Shown here in pieces: positions 31,583-42,987 of a stretch of 64,000 bases of DNA. The first letter of the stretch is position 1. Every line of letters begins with the position of its first letter. A model generated the notes under the pieces. The model saw only the letters and a program-made list of their open reading frames with translations. It ran no database searches and was not told the origin of the DNA. Origin of the DNA: Spiroplasma endosymbiont of Amphimallon solstitiale (lineage in GTDB: Bacteria; Bacillota_I; Bacilli_A; Mycoplasmatales; VBWQ01); contig NZ_OZ034999.1 of the NCBI RefSeq assembly GCF_964030965.1, positions 558,001-622,000 on the forward strand, in the 5' to 3' direction. The position numbers and the translations under genes were made by a program.

Positions 31583-31678
31583 AAATTTTTCTCCATTCAA
31601 ATTAATAATCTTATTTAATTTTATTATATGACCAAGTTCTCCATTAATAATTAATATTTTAACTATTAATAAATTCAT

Positions 31679-31942
31679 TATTTAAATAACATAGTTATTC
31701 GAAAATTATTATTTTTATTTATTTTACTGTTTTATTTAACATATCTTTTTATCTTCCTTTTCTCTAAAACTTTAATTTAATAAAAAGACTTTCATTTTAT
31801 TTAAAAAACCAATATTAATAGAATAATATATTAATATTATTCATTTTTCCAGTCCAATTAATTACACGACACTATCTTAATTTTTAATTTGATATAATTA
31901 TAAAAAGAGTAAGTATATTAAAAATAGATTGGGGGTATTTTT
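31679..31942. other. Intergenic region before the HNH-like gene
   Basis: No gene seen. It contains a plausible promoter upstream of 31943: TTTAATTTGATATAATTATAA with TATAAT near 31895, followed by a GGGGG-type ribosome site. Confidence 0.4.
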
Positions 31943-33493
31943 ATGATAGGGGAAATAAATTCTAGTTCAATGAAAGAACCAAAAATTTATCGTATTGGTC
32001 TATATAGCAAATTAACAATTCTTATTAATGGCCTTCTAATTACTACAAGTTTAATGATAGGTTGGGGTTTATGAGCAACTATTGGTCGAGATGCAGTTGA
32101 TAACTATATTAAATGATTCAATAATCCACAACAACCTAATTCTAATTTACAAATTAGTTTCAATATAATAAGTATTATTGTTTTCATAGTCTCTGGTTTA
32201 TCTTTAGCATTAGTAGTCGTACCTTTTATTTTTTTAAAAACTAAAAATAGTGTATCAGCACTTTTTTGTTTAATAAGTTTTATTTTTTCAGCAATATTTG
32301 TTATCTTTCTTATTGTATTTTTTATTTTTAGATTTAAAACTTTTACTTTCTTAGCTAATAAAAAAGACGGCGAAATAATAAATACAACCGGTAACTTTCT
32401 AATAGCTTTTTTACCATGAATGTTGGCTGAGCTATTTGCAATACTTTTATTAATCCACAGTCTCTGATTAATTATTAATATTACCTCTAAATACAAATCA
32501 AATACACTATTAATGCCTATTGCTAAACCAAAAGCAAAACAAGAAACAGTAATAGCAAAACAAGAAGTTGATGATACGATAACGCTTCCTAACGTCGTAC
32601 CAATACCAGTACCTCAAAACAATGGACAACAACAAATAGCAAACCAAGAAACTAACAATACTGTTCTTAAGCAAGATCTAACACAAGAAAAAATAATTAC
32701 TAACCCTTCAACAGCAACTGTCCATTATACTAATCATGAACTATCACAAACACCAACGCAAGGTGCCTATCATGCCGAAACTGTTTCACCAACACCAGGT
32801 ACTCTTACTAATCTTAAATCCGAATCTATTACAAATGAAGAAGAAATAAATGATAATATCGAAAATGCAACAATATATTCAGAACCAACAGTTGAAAAAA
32901 CAAGTGTAGAAGATACAACAATATATTCAAAATCACCAACAACAGAAAGTAATATTAATACCGAAACTAATTACCAACCAAAAAATCAAGGTGGTTTTGA
33001 TGTTAAAGACAGTAGTTATTCTGAATCTGAAACATCTAATTTTAATGAACAAGCAACAACAATAACTGTTGAAGAAACACAACCAATAATAGAGAAAACA
33101 AACACAAAAACAAAAAAAGAAACAATCGAAGTGCAAAAAGTTACTACTCACCATTGAACATTAGAACAAATTGAAGCTGTTTGAGAAAAAGCGGAAATAA
33201 TTGATGGTGTTAGTGATAAATTATATCGTAAAGATTATGGTGGTGCTTGAATGTTTCGTAATTCATTTACCACTGATTATAGTGCAGCAGATAACTTAGA
33301 AACTTACTCTTGAACTATTGTTCTACATCGTCCTACTAGTCAACAAGGAACAACTGAATTATATAATCTAGATCCAATGAATATTGTTAATGCAAAAAGT
33401 AAAGGTGAAAATTACCCTTCTTGAAAAACTAAAATTTCTTCAAAAGGAAATAAAAATATTGCAAAAGAACAACATTGAAAAGCACGAACATAA
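31943..33493 (+). CDS. Four-span membrane protein with degenerate HNH-like domain (516 aa)
   Basis: Four hydrophobic segments occupy about residues 22-195 (ILINGLLITTSLMIGW, IIVFIVSGLSLALVVVPF, two more). Then a ~230-residue Thr/Glu/Asn-rich linker leads to a folded C-terminal domain starting WTLEQIEAVWEKA. YRKDYGGAWMFR and NLDPMNIVNAKSKGE match the frame of a bacterial HNH family in which the first motif is GWEIDHI. Here that motif reads SWTIVLHRP, so the catalytic Asp-His is missing. Next gene overlaps by 19 bases. Role unknown; probably binding rather than cleavage. Confidence 0.6.
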
Positions 33494-34392
33494 ATATAAT
33501 AAATAAATACCAATTAAACTTAAAAACAATTTATCTTGCTAACAAAAATAAGTCAGTTTTACCAATTAATTTTTTAGAACAACTATTAATACTACTTAAA
33601 CCATTGACAACCACTATCAAAGAATACAACTTTGAATGTACTATTAATAATACTAATTTCACAACTCTACAATTATTTTCCAAATTTCAAATTAATCGTT
33701 TAATTTGAAAAATAATTAGTTTTCAAAATCAATTAAATAACAAATTTAATTATCAACAAAGTATAAAAATTATTAATGATGCTATTAACTTAAAAATTAA
33801 TAATTTCTCAATTGATTTAAAATATAATCTTCCTCATCAAACAGTAATTGATGTTAATAATGATTTACAAATATGTATGCAATTAAAAACACCTCATATT
33901 AGCTATGATAGTTATAATCACAAACAAAATCTTACTATTAAAAGATACATTAATAATTTCTTAAAAAAACACAAATATGATAACTATGAATACTATAGTT
34001 ATAGTAAAGATACTAATAATCAATCAAAATATACTATTGCATATTGTTTATTAGAAAACTATTATGGAATTGGTCCAAATGCTGTTTCATATATTAAAAC
34101 AGAAGATAAAGCAATAATAATTACTAATAGCAATAACATTAATAATAACAATCAAAAAAATAGTATTTTATCAACAAATGAAATTTTAATCCAAAAATTA
34201 ATACAAGGTTTATTACTAAAAAAGGGAATAAAATTTAACAAAAGTGATAAGATTCTAGAGCAGCCACTGATTAGTAAATTAATCAAAAATAAACAAATAA
34301 AAATAAAAAATAATCATTTATCTTGCACAAATAGTTCCTGATTATTGTTAAATGATTTAATAGTTGATATTATAACTAATACTACTATTTAA
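33475..34392 (+). CDS. HemW-like protein lacking the radical-SAM motif (305 aa)
   Basis: TTG start overlapping the previous gene; no ATG lies near. Segments follow the C-terminal two thirds of HemW/coproporphyrinogen-oxidase-like proteins: TIYLANKNKS where TIYIGGGTPS is expected, FSIDLKYNLPHQT, PHISYDSY and YYGIGPNAVSYI. The CxxxCxxC cluster and GGGTP loop are absent, so SAM chemistry is unlikely. A heme-binding or regulatory role is possible. Fairly sure of the family resemblance, not of function. Confidence 0.6.
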
Positions 34393-34409
34393 ATTTAGGG
34401 CGGTTGTCA

Positions 34410-34446
34410 AAGTTACGAAATAATTAATTATCATATTAGTAACTTA
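34410..34446 (+). terminator. Weak terminator after the HemW-like gene
   Basis: AAGTTAC and GTAACTT flank an AT-rich loop, followed by ATTTCC. Position fits the end of the preceding operon. The rest of the gap to 34590 shows nothing further. Confidence 0.4.
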
Positions 34447-34649
34447 TTTCCAAATGAATTATTTTAAAAATCATTAAAATTAGACAAAATTACTCTCTTT
34501 TCTTAAAACATTAAATTTATATTTTTATATTCGACGTATTTTAAAAAAATAAAATATACATTTTATAAGTTAAATTAAAATTATCAACAAGGAAAAAGAC
34601 AAGAAATAATCTTGTCTTTTTTTGTAATTGTAAAATTTTAAAATTTTTA

Positions 34650-35002
34650 TTATTAACACCCTTTAAATATCTACTACACGCAGTGACCAAGTAGGAGAAA
34701 GTTAATAATTAATAATCTTCTTTAACACTATTATCAACACGTGTTAGGGAATTAAAACAGTGAACCACAACACAGTTGTTAAAAATAGTGGCCAAAACAT
34801 GTGGACTTGCATGGATAAATAATAAGTGGAGTGATACCTAATAAATTATACTAACCAGTAATGGTAATTCTTGGGGTGGGAGCGAATTGGAAACTAGTAT
34901 ATATAGACCTACTAGGGAACCTACTATATTAATTCTATTCTTTATTTAACCAACCTTACCACCACCAAGTGAGTAAGTGTTGGTTTTATTTTTTATTTTT
35001 TT
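34650..35002 (+). ncRNA. Conserved leader RNA candidate, copy 2
   Basis: Matches 60-412 with few differences; two of them are compensatory in the terminator stem (34958 and 34974). The terminator occupies 34948-35002. The same long inverted repeat follows near 35050-35122. Confidence 0.55.
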
Positions 35003-35262
35003 TGAAAAATTTTTTGGGCGAGAAAATAAATTTAAAACTTGTAAAAAAAATTAAGCGAGGCCGGTTCAATTAAAATATTAATTTACTAAACATAAATTAA
35101 ATAAATATTGAATCGAATGCCTTAATGTTTTTTAAAATTTTATAATTTATTTTTGAGCCCATTTTTCTTAAAAAATATAATTAATAGTATTAATAATCTA
35201 AAAATAAAAATATATATTCTTTATGCTAAAAGCAACAGAATATATTAGAAAAGAAAGTAAAA

Positions 35263-35418
35263 ATGGAAGAAAAAGACAAAAAAGAATTAGAAGTAGAACA
35301 AAAAATAAAAATAGTAAAAGAACATCAAAAAAAGTGATTAAAAATAAAAATAATTATTTATTCAATTTCAACTTTAATTGGATTAATAATTTTATTAATT
35401 GCTGTAAATAAACATTAA
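35263..35418 (+). CDS. Small membrane protein (51 aa)
   Basis: MEEKDKKELEVEQ start with a charged N-terminus, then one helix (IIIYSISTLIGLIILLIAV). Preferred over a competing frame in the same DNA because it has a GAAAAGAAAG site and normal composition. Copy 2 only. Confidence 0.6.
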
Positions 35419-35434
35419 AGAAATAAATAAAATT

Positions 35435-35842
35435 ATGAATATAAAAGAAAATAAAAAATGTGAATTAAGAATTTGTAAAAATAAAGTTTGATGAGATTGT
35501 ATTAATAATTCTACTAAAACTATTAAATATAAAAATTGACCAATACCTTATTTAATATGTGATAGTTGTTATCACAAACTACCTAAATACCTTAAACAAA
35601 CAGCAAAAATAATTGAAAAGGATATTTTGATTATGAATAAAACTAAAAAGAGAAGAAAAAGATGTGTAGAATGTGATGAATTATATAATGATGATGATAT
35701 AAATATGCTTTATCATTTTAAAACGGAAGAAGAAGCAGAACAACATAATATTAAAAAATATGAAGATAATTATGATATTGATGAGCATTTAGATTATTCA
35801 AAATCATATGGATATGTTTGTGATTGATGTAGGAATGATTAA
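35435..35842 (+). CDS. Zinc-ribbon early protein with four Cys pairs (135 aa)
   Basis: Cysteines occur as C-x4-C, LICDSC, RCVEC and VCDWC, enough for two zinc ribbons separated by an acidic stretch (residues 75-110). It lies before the resolvase, where copy 1 has the different knuckle proteins at 674 and 1327. Likely DNA or protein binding. Confidence 0.65.
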
Positions 35843-35845
35843 TAA

Positions 35846-36283
35846 ATGCAATATGACTTAATTATTGGTATTGATCCAGCAGGAATAGGTACAAGTGGAA
35901 TTGTTATATATTCAAATGAAACTAATAATATTATTTTTAATGAAACATTTAAAGCAAAAACTGTTTTAGAAAGTAAAAATCAATTTAAAAAATATTTTTC
36001 ATTGATTAAAAAGCAATTTGATAATAAAAAAATATTAGTTATTGTTGAAAATTTCTTTTTAAGTTCAAAACAGTTATTAACTAATCCATTAGCAACACCA
36101 AAAGTTATTGGTGCTTTAATGGTATTAGTACAAGATGTTATGAACTGAGATTATCATGAAAATGAACCAAAAAACAAAAATAAAATAGAAAATTATAAAG
36201 GAAATATAAAATTTACAAAACATGAACAAGACGCTTATAAACATATTCAATGTTATTTAAGGAATTATAAAAATGAAAAATAA
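35846..36283 (+). CDS. RuvC-like resolvase, copy 2 (145 aa)
   Basis: Same family and length as the gene at 1539, with GIDPAG and HEQDAY kept and LVIVEN in place of LVIVED: the catalytic-type Glu is retained, the neighbouring Asp is lost. Confidence 0.8.
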
Positions 36284-36566
36284 AGAAAATTACATTAAAT
36301 TAACAGTAAAACTTAGTAACACTATTGAAGCAAAATATCATGAGAAAGGTAATAAACAATTATATTATACTGTTCGTGGTCAATGAAATGGATTAAACTA
36401 TGTTACTTTAATTTTTAATAATCCAAAATTTTACAAACGATGTATTTTATTAAACAAAAATGATGAAATTATAGTAACTGGTCAAATCTTTAATACTTTA
36501 AATATTCCTAAAAATCGTGCATTTTGTTCAATTAATGTTAAATGATTTAAAAAATGAAAGGAATAA
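36273..36566 (+). CDS. OB-fold-like protein, copy 2 (97 aa)
   Basis: Orthologue of 1966 with almost unchanged C-terminal half, overlapping the resolvase gene in the same way. Confidence 0.5.
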
Positions 36567-36590
36567 ATAATAAATTTTAATGAATGATAC

Positions 36591-36689
36591 ATGAAAAAAA
36601 TAAAAGAAACTTTAAAAATTATTGAAAGTGATAGTTATAAAGAAGAACTAAAAAACATAATGAAATCATTGAAAAACATAAAAATTTAA
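36591..36689 (+). CDS. Possible short peptide (32 aa)
   Basis: A Lys/Glu-rich open frame filling the gap. No clear ribosome site and no counterpart in copy 1. Kept as low-confidence. Confidence 0.25.
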   Translation: MKKIKETLKIIESDSYKEELKNIMKSLKNIKI

Positions 36690-36703
36690 TGAAAGGAATA
36701 AAA

Positions 36704-36829
36704 ATGAATAAAGAAAAATTAATTAATTATATTAAAAAACAACAAAAATTCTATAATGGTACAGAAATAGATTTAATACTTGATATTTTATTACAAAAAA
36801 TAATTAATGGTGAATTTAATAATGAATAA
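36704..36829 (+). CDS. MNKEK-family small protein, copy 2 (41 aa)
   Basis: MNKEKLINYI start and NGEFNNE end, third member of the family at 2699 and 4247. Behind AAAGGA. Confidence 0.6.
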   Translation: MNKEKLINYIKKQQKFYNGTEIDLILDILLQKIINGEFNNE

Positions 36830-36929
36830 ATGTAAAAAATGTAACAAAAGAATATGATTAAGTAAAAATTGATGTATGAAATGTTTAGAAATAATAGTTA
36901 ATAATTTAACTAAAAATAAGGAGAAATAA
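36822..36929 (+). CDS. Two-CxxC zinc ribbon peptide (35 aa)
   Basis: MNKCKKCNKRIW with a second WCMKC near residue 20 makes a minimal zinc ribbon. Overlaps the upstream end by 8 bases. Confidence 0.6.
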
Positions 36930-37039
36930 ATAATTTTAGAATTAATATCTTTAATAGAAGATTATAAAAACTGTAATTTTTATAATAATTATTTAATTTA
37001 TAAAATAATGAATTTTATTATAAGAAAGGATAATAAATA

Positions 37040-37276
37040 ATGATAATATTACCTACTTTATTTGGTGATAAAGATGAAATTGAAATATTAACACCATCAC
37101 CGCAAGCACTTCGTACTCATAATGATATTAGAGCAATTATATTAATGAAATATCCAAATGTTAAATCAGAACATATAATTATTTCTGATCCAGAAGATAA
37201 TGTTGCATTAATAGTTGGTGATAATGATGTTTATCAAGGTTGAGTAAAAGTTTGAATTAAAAAAATAGAAAATTAA
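37040..37276 (+). CDS. Conserved early protein MIILPTLF, copy 2 (78 aa)
   Basis: Orthologue of 2860, same length, strong identity around LIVGDNDVYQGW. Follows AGAAAGGA. The ~110 bases before it hold no clear start codon. Confidence 0.7.
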
Positions 37277-37288
37277 AGGAAGAAAATT

Positions 37289-38119
37289 ATGCCAAATATA
37301 GAAAACATACAATCAAATTATACTTTATTAAAATTAATAAGAACTGGAATAAGTCCCATTTCAGCAATGATTCGTACAAGTGCTTATTATGGCCAACTTA
37401 TAGGAAATCCAATATTAGGTTCATTTAATAGTTTATTATTTGGTAAAAAATTAGGATTAGATATATGAAATTTAAATCAAAGACCAAGTAATAAAACAAA
37501 AGTAATTAATAGTAGTAAAAAAATATTATTAGGTTTAGGAACAATTGGTTTAGCAAACTATTCAAAATGAATAGAAAATACTACTAATCCAATAGAACCT
37601 ACTACAACAATAACTCCTACTACTACAAGCACAACTACAACAACTACTGAAACCCCACCATGACCATTATTAAGTACAAATAATAATCCTAATAATTTAA
37701 TGGATTGAGATACTTATATTTCATTAAATGCTTATGGTATTTCAAATCTTATTGCAGGATTAACAGAATTAATACCACATAAATTTGAAACAATAAGAAA
37801 GATATGTAATATGGCTACTGGTGGTTGTTTAATATCAAGTGGTGTTGCTATGGGTATTAATAATGATTTTAATAATGCTTATGCTATTCCAACGATATTT
37901 GCTGGTGCAAGTGAAATTATTCATAATTTATTACCTATGGAAAGAAAATTTGATGTAGAAATGCAAGAAACTTCATTTACAAATGAAATAGCACATTTAA
38001 TTAATAATAATAGATTTTCAATTAATAGTGAAACAACTAGTCAATATGGTAGTGATAATATGAGTGAAGTTAATGTTAATGCAAATTTAGAATTTGATGA
38101 AAATTATTATCATTTATAA
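37289..38119 (+). CDS. Membrane protein with Thr/Pro linker, copy 2 (276 aa)
   Basis: Orthologue of 3410. Hydrophobic parts are conserved; the linker has its own PTTTITPTTTSTTTT-like repeat, and the last 30 residues differ. Confidence 0.65.
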
Positions 38120-38136
38120 AAAAGGAGAATATTAAA

Positions 38137-38325
38137 ATGAAATATGCTTATTTATTAAAATATAAAACTAATTATGGAATTGAAACAAAATATAAATTAT
38201 TTTCTACAATTGAAAATGCTATTAGTTTTCATAGAAATTATAAACATCATATATTAGAAAATGCTTATATTCAAGATTATCAAATATTAGTAATGGAATT
38301 AGATACAAATCAAAAAATTAATTAA
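38137..38325 (+). CDS. Small soluble early protein (62 aa)
   Basis: MKYAYLLKYKTNYGI start behind AAAAGGAGA; basic, aromatic, ends QKIN. Replaces the MNKEK gene of copy 1 at this place. Unknown. Confidence 0.6.
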   Translation: MKYAYLLKYKTNYGIETKYKLFSTIENAISFHRNYKHHILENAYIQDYQILVMELDTNQKIN

Positions 38326-38343
38326 TGAAAGGAAAATATTGAA

Positions 38344-38532
38344 ATGAAAGAATTTATACATGAATTAATTATTATTGGAACAAGTGTAGGAACATTACTT
38401 TGTCGAGAAATTATTGTTTTATTAAAAAGATTTATTACAACTCCAAAACATGTTAGAGCAAATAACAAAATTATAAAACATCAAAAAAAATTAGCAAAAC
38501 TAAATGAAAAAATTAATAAAGAAATTAAATAA
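38344..38532 (+). CDS. Membrane-anchored basic peptide, copy 2 (62 aa)
   Basis: Orthologue of 4447; from residue 20 on nearly identical, while the first helix differs. Confidence 0.65.
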   Translation: MKEFIHELIIIGTSVGTLLCREIIVLLKRFITTPKHVRANNKIIKHQKKLAKLNEKINKEIK

Positions 38533-38648
38533 TAGAGGAGAAAAATAATATGACAAAAATTGAATTTAATGAAAAATATAGAAAACAAGATATCAAAATT
38601 AATAGAGATTTTGAATTATATATTTCAAACTGTTTTAATTTTTCTAAT

Positions 38649-39579
38649 AGACTTACTGCATAACGTTTTTAAGTTTTAATGATAAATTATAAAATCCTGC
38701 AATTAAATTAAATCTTAAAAATATTCGTTTTCTGCCTTTTCTAAATTTATAACCAATAATTTTAAAATATTTTAAAAACGCAAAAACATGTTCAACTTTT
38801 CTGCGAGTTTTATTAATAATCTTATTAAAAATTTTAATTTTACTTGTTTTAGGATTGTTTTTACTAGTTTTAATAGGTAAAAATGTATTAGCATGAATTT
38901 TTTGTAAACCTTGATAACCTTTATCTGCAATAATTATAGTTTCTGGTGAAAATTTTAACTTTGAATTTTTAAAAGTTTTAAAATCATGATTTTTACCAAT
39001 ATCAGGAAAAATATTTAAAATTTCATTAGTATGTGCATTAATTATGGTTTGAAACTTAACAGTATGCATTCATTTTTTACCAGAAAATCAATCTTTTTGG
39101 TTATATTTTGGTCGTTCTGTTTCTACTTCTGTTACATCAATTATCAAAATTTTATTTTTTAATTCTTCTTTTTAAAAAGAATATTTTTATTTGTTAAATT
39201 ATTAAAGTTATTATTTTTTATTAAAATGTCTTCAATTGAACGAATATTTCGTAAAGCAGTAGTATCAACCATATTATACTCAGCGCCAATACTATGATAT
39301 GTACGATTTTCATATAAATATCTTAAAGTCATTACTTGTCTATCTTCTATTGACATTTTATATGGTCTTCCACCAATGGTAATTTTTAGCTTTTGATGAT
39401 CTAATAAAATATTTAAAATTTCATTAAAAACTAGTTTATTAATACCAACTATTTTACGAAAATATTGATCCGATTTATCTTTTAATTCAAAATATGTCAT
39501 AAAATTTATCCTTAACTATTCAACTTTTATTTTAATAATAACAAAAAAATGAAAAGTTAACTAGTTATGCAGTAAGTCT
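38649..39579 (-). mobile_element. IS5-superfamily (ISL2-like) element
   Basis: 931 bp with inverted ends AGACTTACTGCATAAC. It lies in the early operon of copy 2 and is the only one of its kind here. Confidence 0.85.
38653..39500 (-). CDS. IS5/ISL2-like transposase in two frames
   Basis: The first frame (start 39500) holds a helix-turn-helix part with GGRPYKMSIEDRQVM. The second begins near 39165 with ILIIDVTEVETERP (first Asp) and IIIADKGYQGLQ (second Asp), then RRKVEHVFAFLKYF (Glu). The frames meet at an A-rich stretch near 39160-39180, consistent with programmed frameshifting or with a mutation. The stop lies inside the inverted repeat. Confidence 0.75.
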
Positions 39580-39686
39580 AATATTGAAATATTAGAAAAT
39601 GCAGTTAATGATTATAAAAAATTAATAAGTGAAATGCCACAATTAGTTAAAGATTGATTGTTAGGATAAGATTAGGAGAATGTTAA

Positions 39687-40061
39687 ATGTTAGAAAATGA
39701 AACTAATGTACAACAAAAAACTGAACCTTTAACTGAAAATAATGCTTCACAAGAAATAGAAAATAAAATTAATGAAGCGGAAAATAAATTAAATAAAATT
39801 AATCAAGAAATTAAAGAAAAAGAAATTATTAATATATTTAAAAAATATCAAATTAAAAATGAATTTTATGATTATTTAAAGTTTAAAACAAATGATATAG
39901 AAAATTCAAAAATAGAAGATACTATTAAAAAAATTATTAAAGAACAACCAGTATTTAAAGAACCAATTAATACAGGTGGTAAACAAGAAACAATATTAAC
40001 AAATCAAATACCAATTAAAATTAATTCTTTATTAAATTATAAAAATAAAAATAAATTATAA
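39687..40061 (+). CDS. Scaffolding-like protein, copy 2 (124 aa)
   Basis: Orthologue of 4856 with equal length and conserved coiled coil. Confidence 0.6.
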   Translation: MLENETNVQQKTEPLTENNASQEIENKINEAENKLNKINQEIKEKEIINIFKKYQIKNEFYDYLKFKTNDIENSKIEDTIKKIIKEQPVFKEPINTGGKQETILTNQIPIKINSLLNYKNKNKL

Positions 40062-40079
40062 GAAAGGAAAATATATAAA

Positions 40080-41270
40080 ATGCCAATTAATATTCAAACA
40101 AACTTAAATAACACAGAAAAATTAGTTGAAGCACCAGAATTCATAGAATTTTTTAAACAATCAAATAGTCCATGAGCAAACTTTTTTCCAATTGAAATGG
40201 TTAACTCTACAAAAATAGAATTTATTATTAAATTACCAAAAGACCCAAAAGTTAAAGTTATTTTATGAGATGACAAAAGCAAAAGATATGATGTTGGATA
40301 TGCTACTACTGATAAAATTGAAAAAATAATTGAAAAATCATATCTTGCTGGTGAAACAATTGCAAATATTGACTTAAATGCTGAAAATGGACAAAATTTA
40401 TTAGATAGTATGCAATATGAAGTTGCTAATGATTTAACAGATAAATTAGCAAATGATGATACTAATATAATATCTCAATTTGCTACAAAAGTAACAATCA
40501 CTGATACAACACCAATTGGATATTTAAAAGCAATGTTATCTGCATGAAATACTTTATTTCAATTAAGAAATAGTACAAATTGTAAATTTTTTATTACCAA
40601 TAATCTTTATGATAGTTTAGTTTATTTAGCAGATAATAAAGGAATAATTACTGATAATGAATTAGCACAACAATTACGTTTAAATGGAAATGATTTATAT
40701 GTAAAAGGTGTATTATGTCAAATTGTATTAGATGATTATATGACATTTACAAATGATAAAAATGAAGATGAAATAATGAATTTTATTTTAGCAACACCAA
40801 AAGCAATGAAAAGATATATGTTACAAAATACAGTTATTTATTTACAACAAGTTGCAGACGGTAAAGTTGGAAGAACCTATTTAGTTGGTGGCGAAGTATT
40901 TGGTCAATCAATTCCTTATATGTCAAAAAAAGAAACAACATCACGTTGAATGTTATGTGGAGTAATTAAAAGTGAAGTAAAAAATGATTTAAAATCTAAA
41001 ATTACATCTTTAACAATAAATAATCCTACTGCAAAAACAGATAAAACTAATAAAGAATTAGATAACAATATTTTATATGCAAAAGAAATTAATAGTTTAA
41101 ATCCAAGTTTAGAAAATCCAACTATTAAATATTTTAGTGATGAACAAGGTAAAAACATTATTAGTAATAATAAACAAAAAACTGGTGATTTATATGTAGT
41201 GATTAGAACAAATATAAATGACCCAAATTATAAAGGTTCAACAAATCCAATTAAAATAACTCTTAAATAA
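40080..41270 (+). CDS. Major-capsid-like protein, copy 2 (396 aa)
   Basis: Orthologue of 5249. The core from NAENGQNLL to QSIPYM is well kept; residues 65-95 and the C-terminal domain vary, as expected for surface-exposed parts. Confidence 0.55.
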
Positions 41271-41286
41271 TTAAGGAAATTTAATC

Positions 41287-42984
41287 ATGCCAATTGGTAC
41301 AACTAGTACAGCAATAATTTTAAACATAAATAAACCAAAACATACTAGAATAAGTAAACAACAAGAAAATAAAAGTTTTTGATGAGAAATTTTAGAAATG
41401 ATTGGTGTACAAGTAATAGCAGTAGCACTTGCTCCTTTTACTGGTGGTTTAAGTGAAAGTATAGCACTTGGATTAGGTGCAAGTGATTTAATTGCTAGTA
41501 TTAGTGCTGTTGGTGTAGAGTTTTTAACTGATTTTACTATTAATCAAGTTTATGATTATTTAAAAGGAAATGTAACACCATTAAATACTTTTTTTAATAT
41601 ATTACCTGCATTTGTTGGAATTAATAAAATTAGTCGTGGTTATCGTACTACTAAATTTATTAAGTTAGCACAAAAAACTAAAACATTAGAACAAATTGGT
41701 GTTAAAGAAGCAAAAAATTTACAAGAAATTATTAGTCAAGTAAGTGGAAAAGAAATTTTAACAGATAAAATCATTGGTAATAAACGTTATTTATTTAATT
41801 ATAGTTTGGCACCTAATCGTGAAACAATAACACAAAATTTAGGTTATGTTGCTGAAAAACAATTTAAAAATAATTTTAAATCTTTAAAATCACAACAAAT
41901 AAAAGAATATTTATCATTACAAAATACATTAATAAAATTAAGTCCACAATTAACTCCAAAGTTTAAAATTAAAGATATTGAAAAAGCAAATAACTTTTTA
42001 AAAAAATATAATACTGAATTAAAAGAAGTATTAAAAATGAACCAACATGATTGATTAAATTTAGTTCATACAATACATACAGAGAATAGATATGGTAAAT
42101 CTTTAATTTTAGATTTACAAAAAATTCGTGCAAATGCTATTAAATTTAATTTTAAAAATAGTACTATTCATAAATTTGTTTTAAAAGCAAATCAAACTTT
42201 TAAATATTTTGATATTAGATTTTATTTAAAAAAAGGTTTAAATAAATTTTGAAAAGATACTCCATATTTTGAAAAATTACGAGAAAGTATATATAAATTA
42301 CAAGAAAAATTTGAAAAGTTAGAAAAACAAGCATTTGAAAAAATTAATAAATTAAAAGAAAAAGCAACAAATTTATTTACTAGTGCTGAGAAAAAAGCAA
42401 TTAAACATGCACAATTAATTCCATTAAATTCACCAGTATTTATGGGTTGTAAAATTCAACCTTTATCATTAAGTAAATGTGCAATTACTATTTATCATCG
42501 CAACCCTAAATATAAACCAATTACAGTTGTTGATAGTATTATTAAAGCAGAAACTTTTGTTACTCAAATACATCCATTTCACTGATATAGATGATATAGT
42601 GGTTGATATATTGGTTATGGTGTTAATCGTAATAAATGATTAAAAGCAATAGCATTTGCTCCACCAGTGGTGCAACAAGTAATTAGAGATAGTTTTAAAG
42701 TATATAGAGAAATATTTAGAATAATAAGAACTTATCATAAAGTAGTGAATGTTATTAATAATCCTATTGAAAATATTAATAAATTATTTAAAAGTGTTGG
42801 TTTAAAATTTTCAGTTAATACTTTATTTGGTACTGGACTATTACATCATTTAGAAAAATTTGCATATAGTCAAGTTGTAGAAAAAGGGAAAAAGAAATTA
42901 CAAAAAGAAGTTATTCATATTGCACATAGAAAAACTAAAACAAAAACTAAACATTATAAAAAAGCATTTTTAAAGGAATGATAA
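41287..42984 (+). CDS. 565-aa virion-like membrane-active protein, intact
   Basis: Uninterrupted version of the gene at 6445. Hydrophobic Gly-rich stretch at about 38-80, coiled middle, aromatic block FHWYRWYSGWYIGYG near 440, basic C-terminus ending in Trp (TGA) then TAA. The first 270 residues are almost identical to copy 1, far more than the neighbouring capsid gene, so this part was probably exchanged recently. A role in membrane passage of DNA is a guess. Confidence 0.65.
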
Positions 42985-42987
42985 ATT

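Larger units (their letters stand above)
38550..39669 (+). pseudogene. MTKIEF protein split by an IS
   Basis: Parts 38550-38648 and 39580-39669 together match the 61-aa gene at 4653. The IS duplicated AAT (or TAATA, depending on where the end is drawn). Confidence 0.85.

Noticed and set aside
32104-32496. Leftward frame of 130 aa
   Set aside because: Antisense to the membrane helices of the HNH-like protein; no ribosome site.
35223-35411. 62-aa Lys/Asn-rich frame
   Set aside because: The overlapping frame from 35263 has a ribosome site, acidic start and a proper membrane helix.
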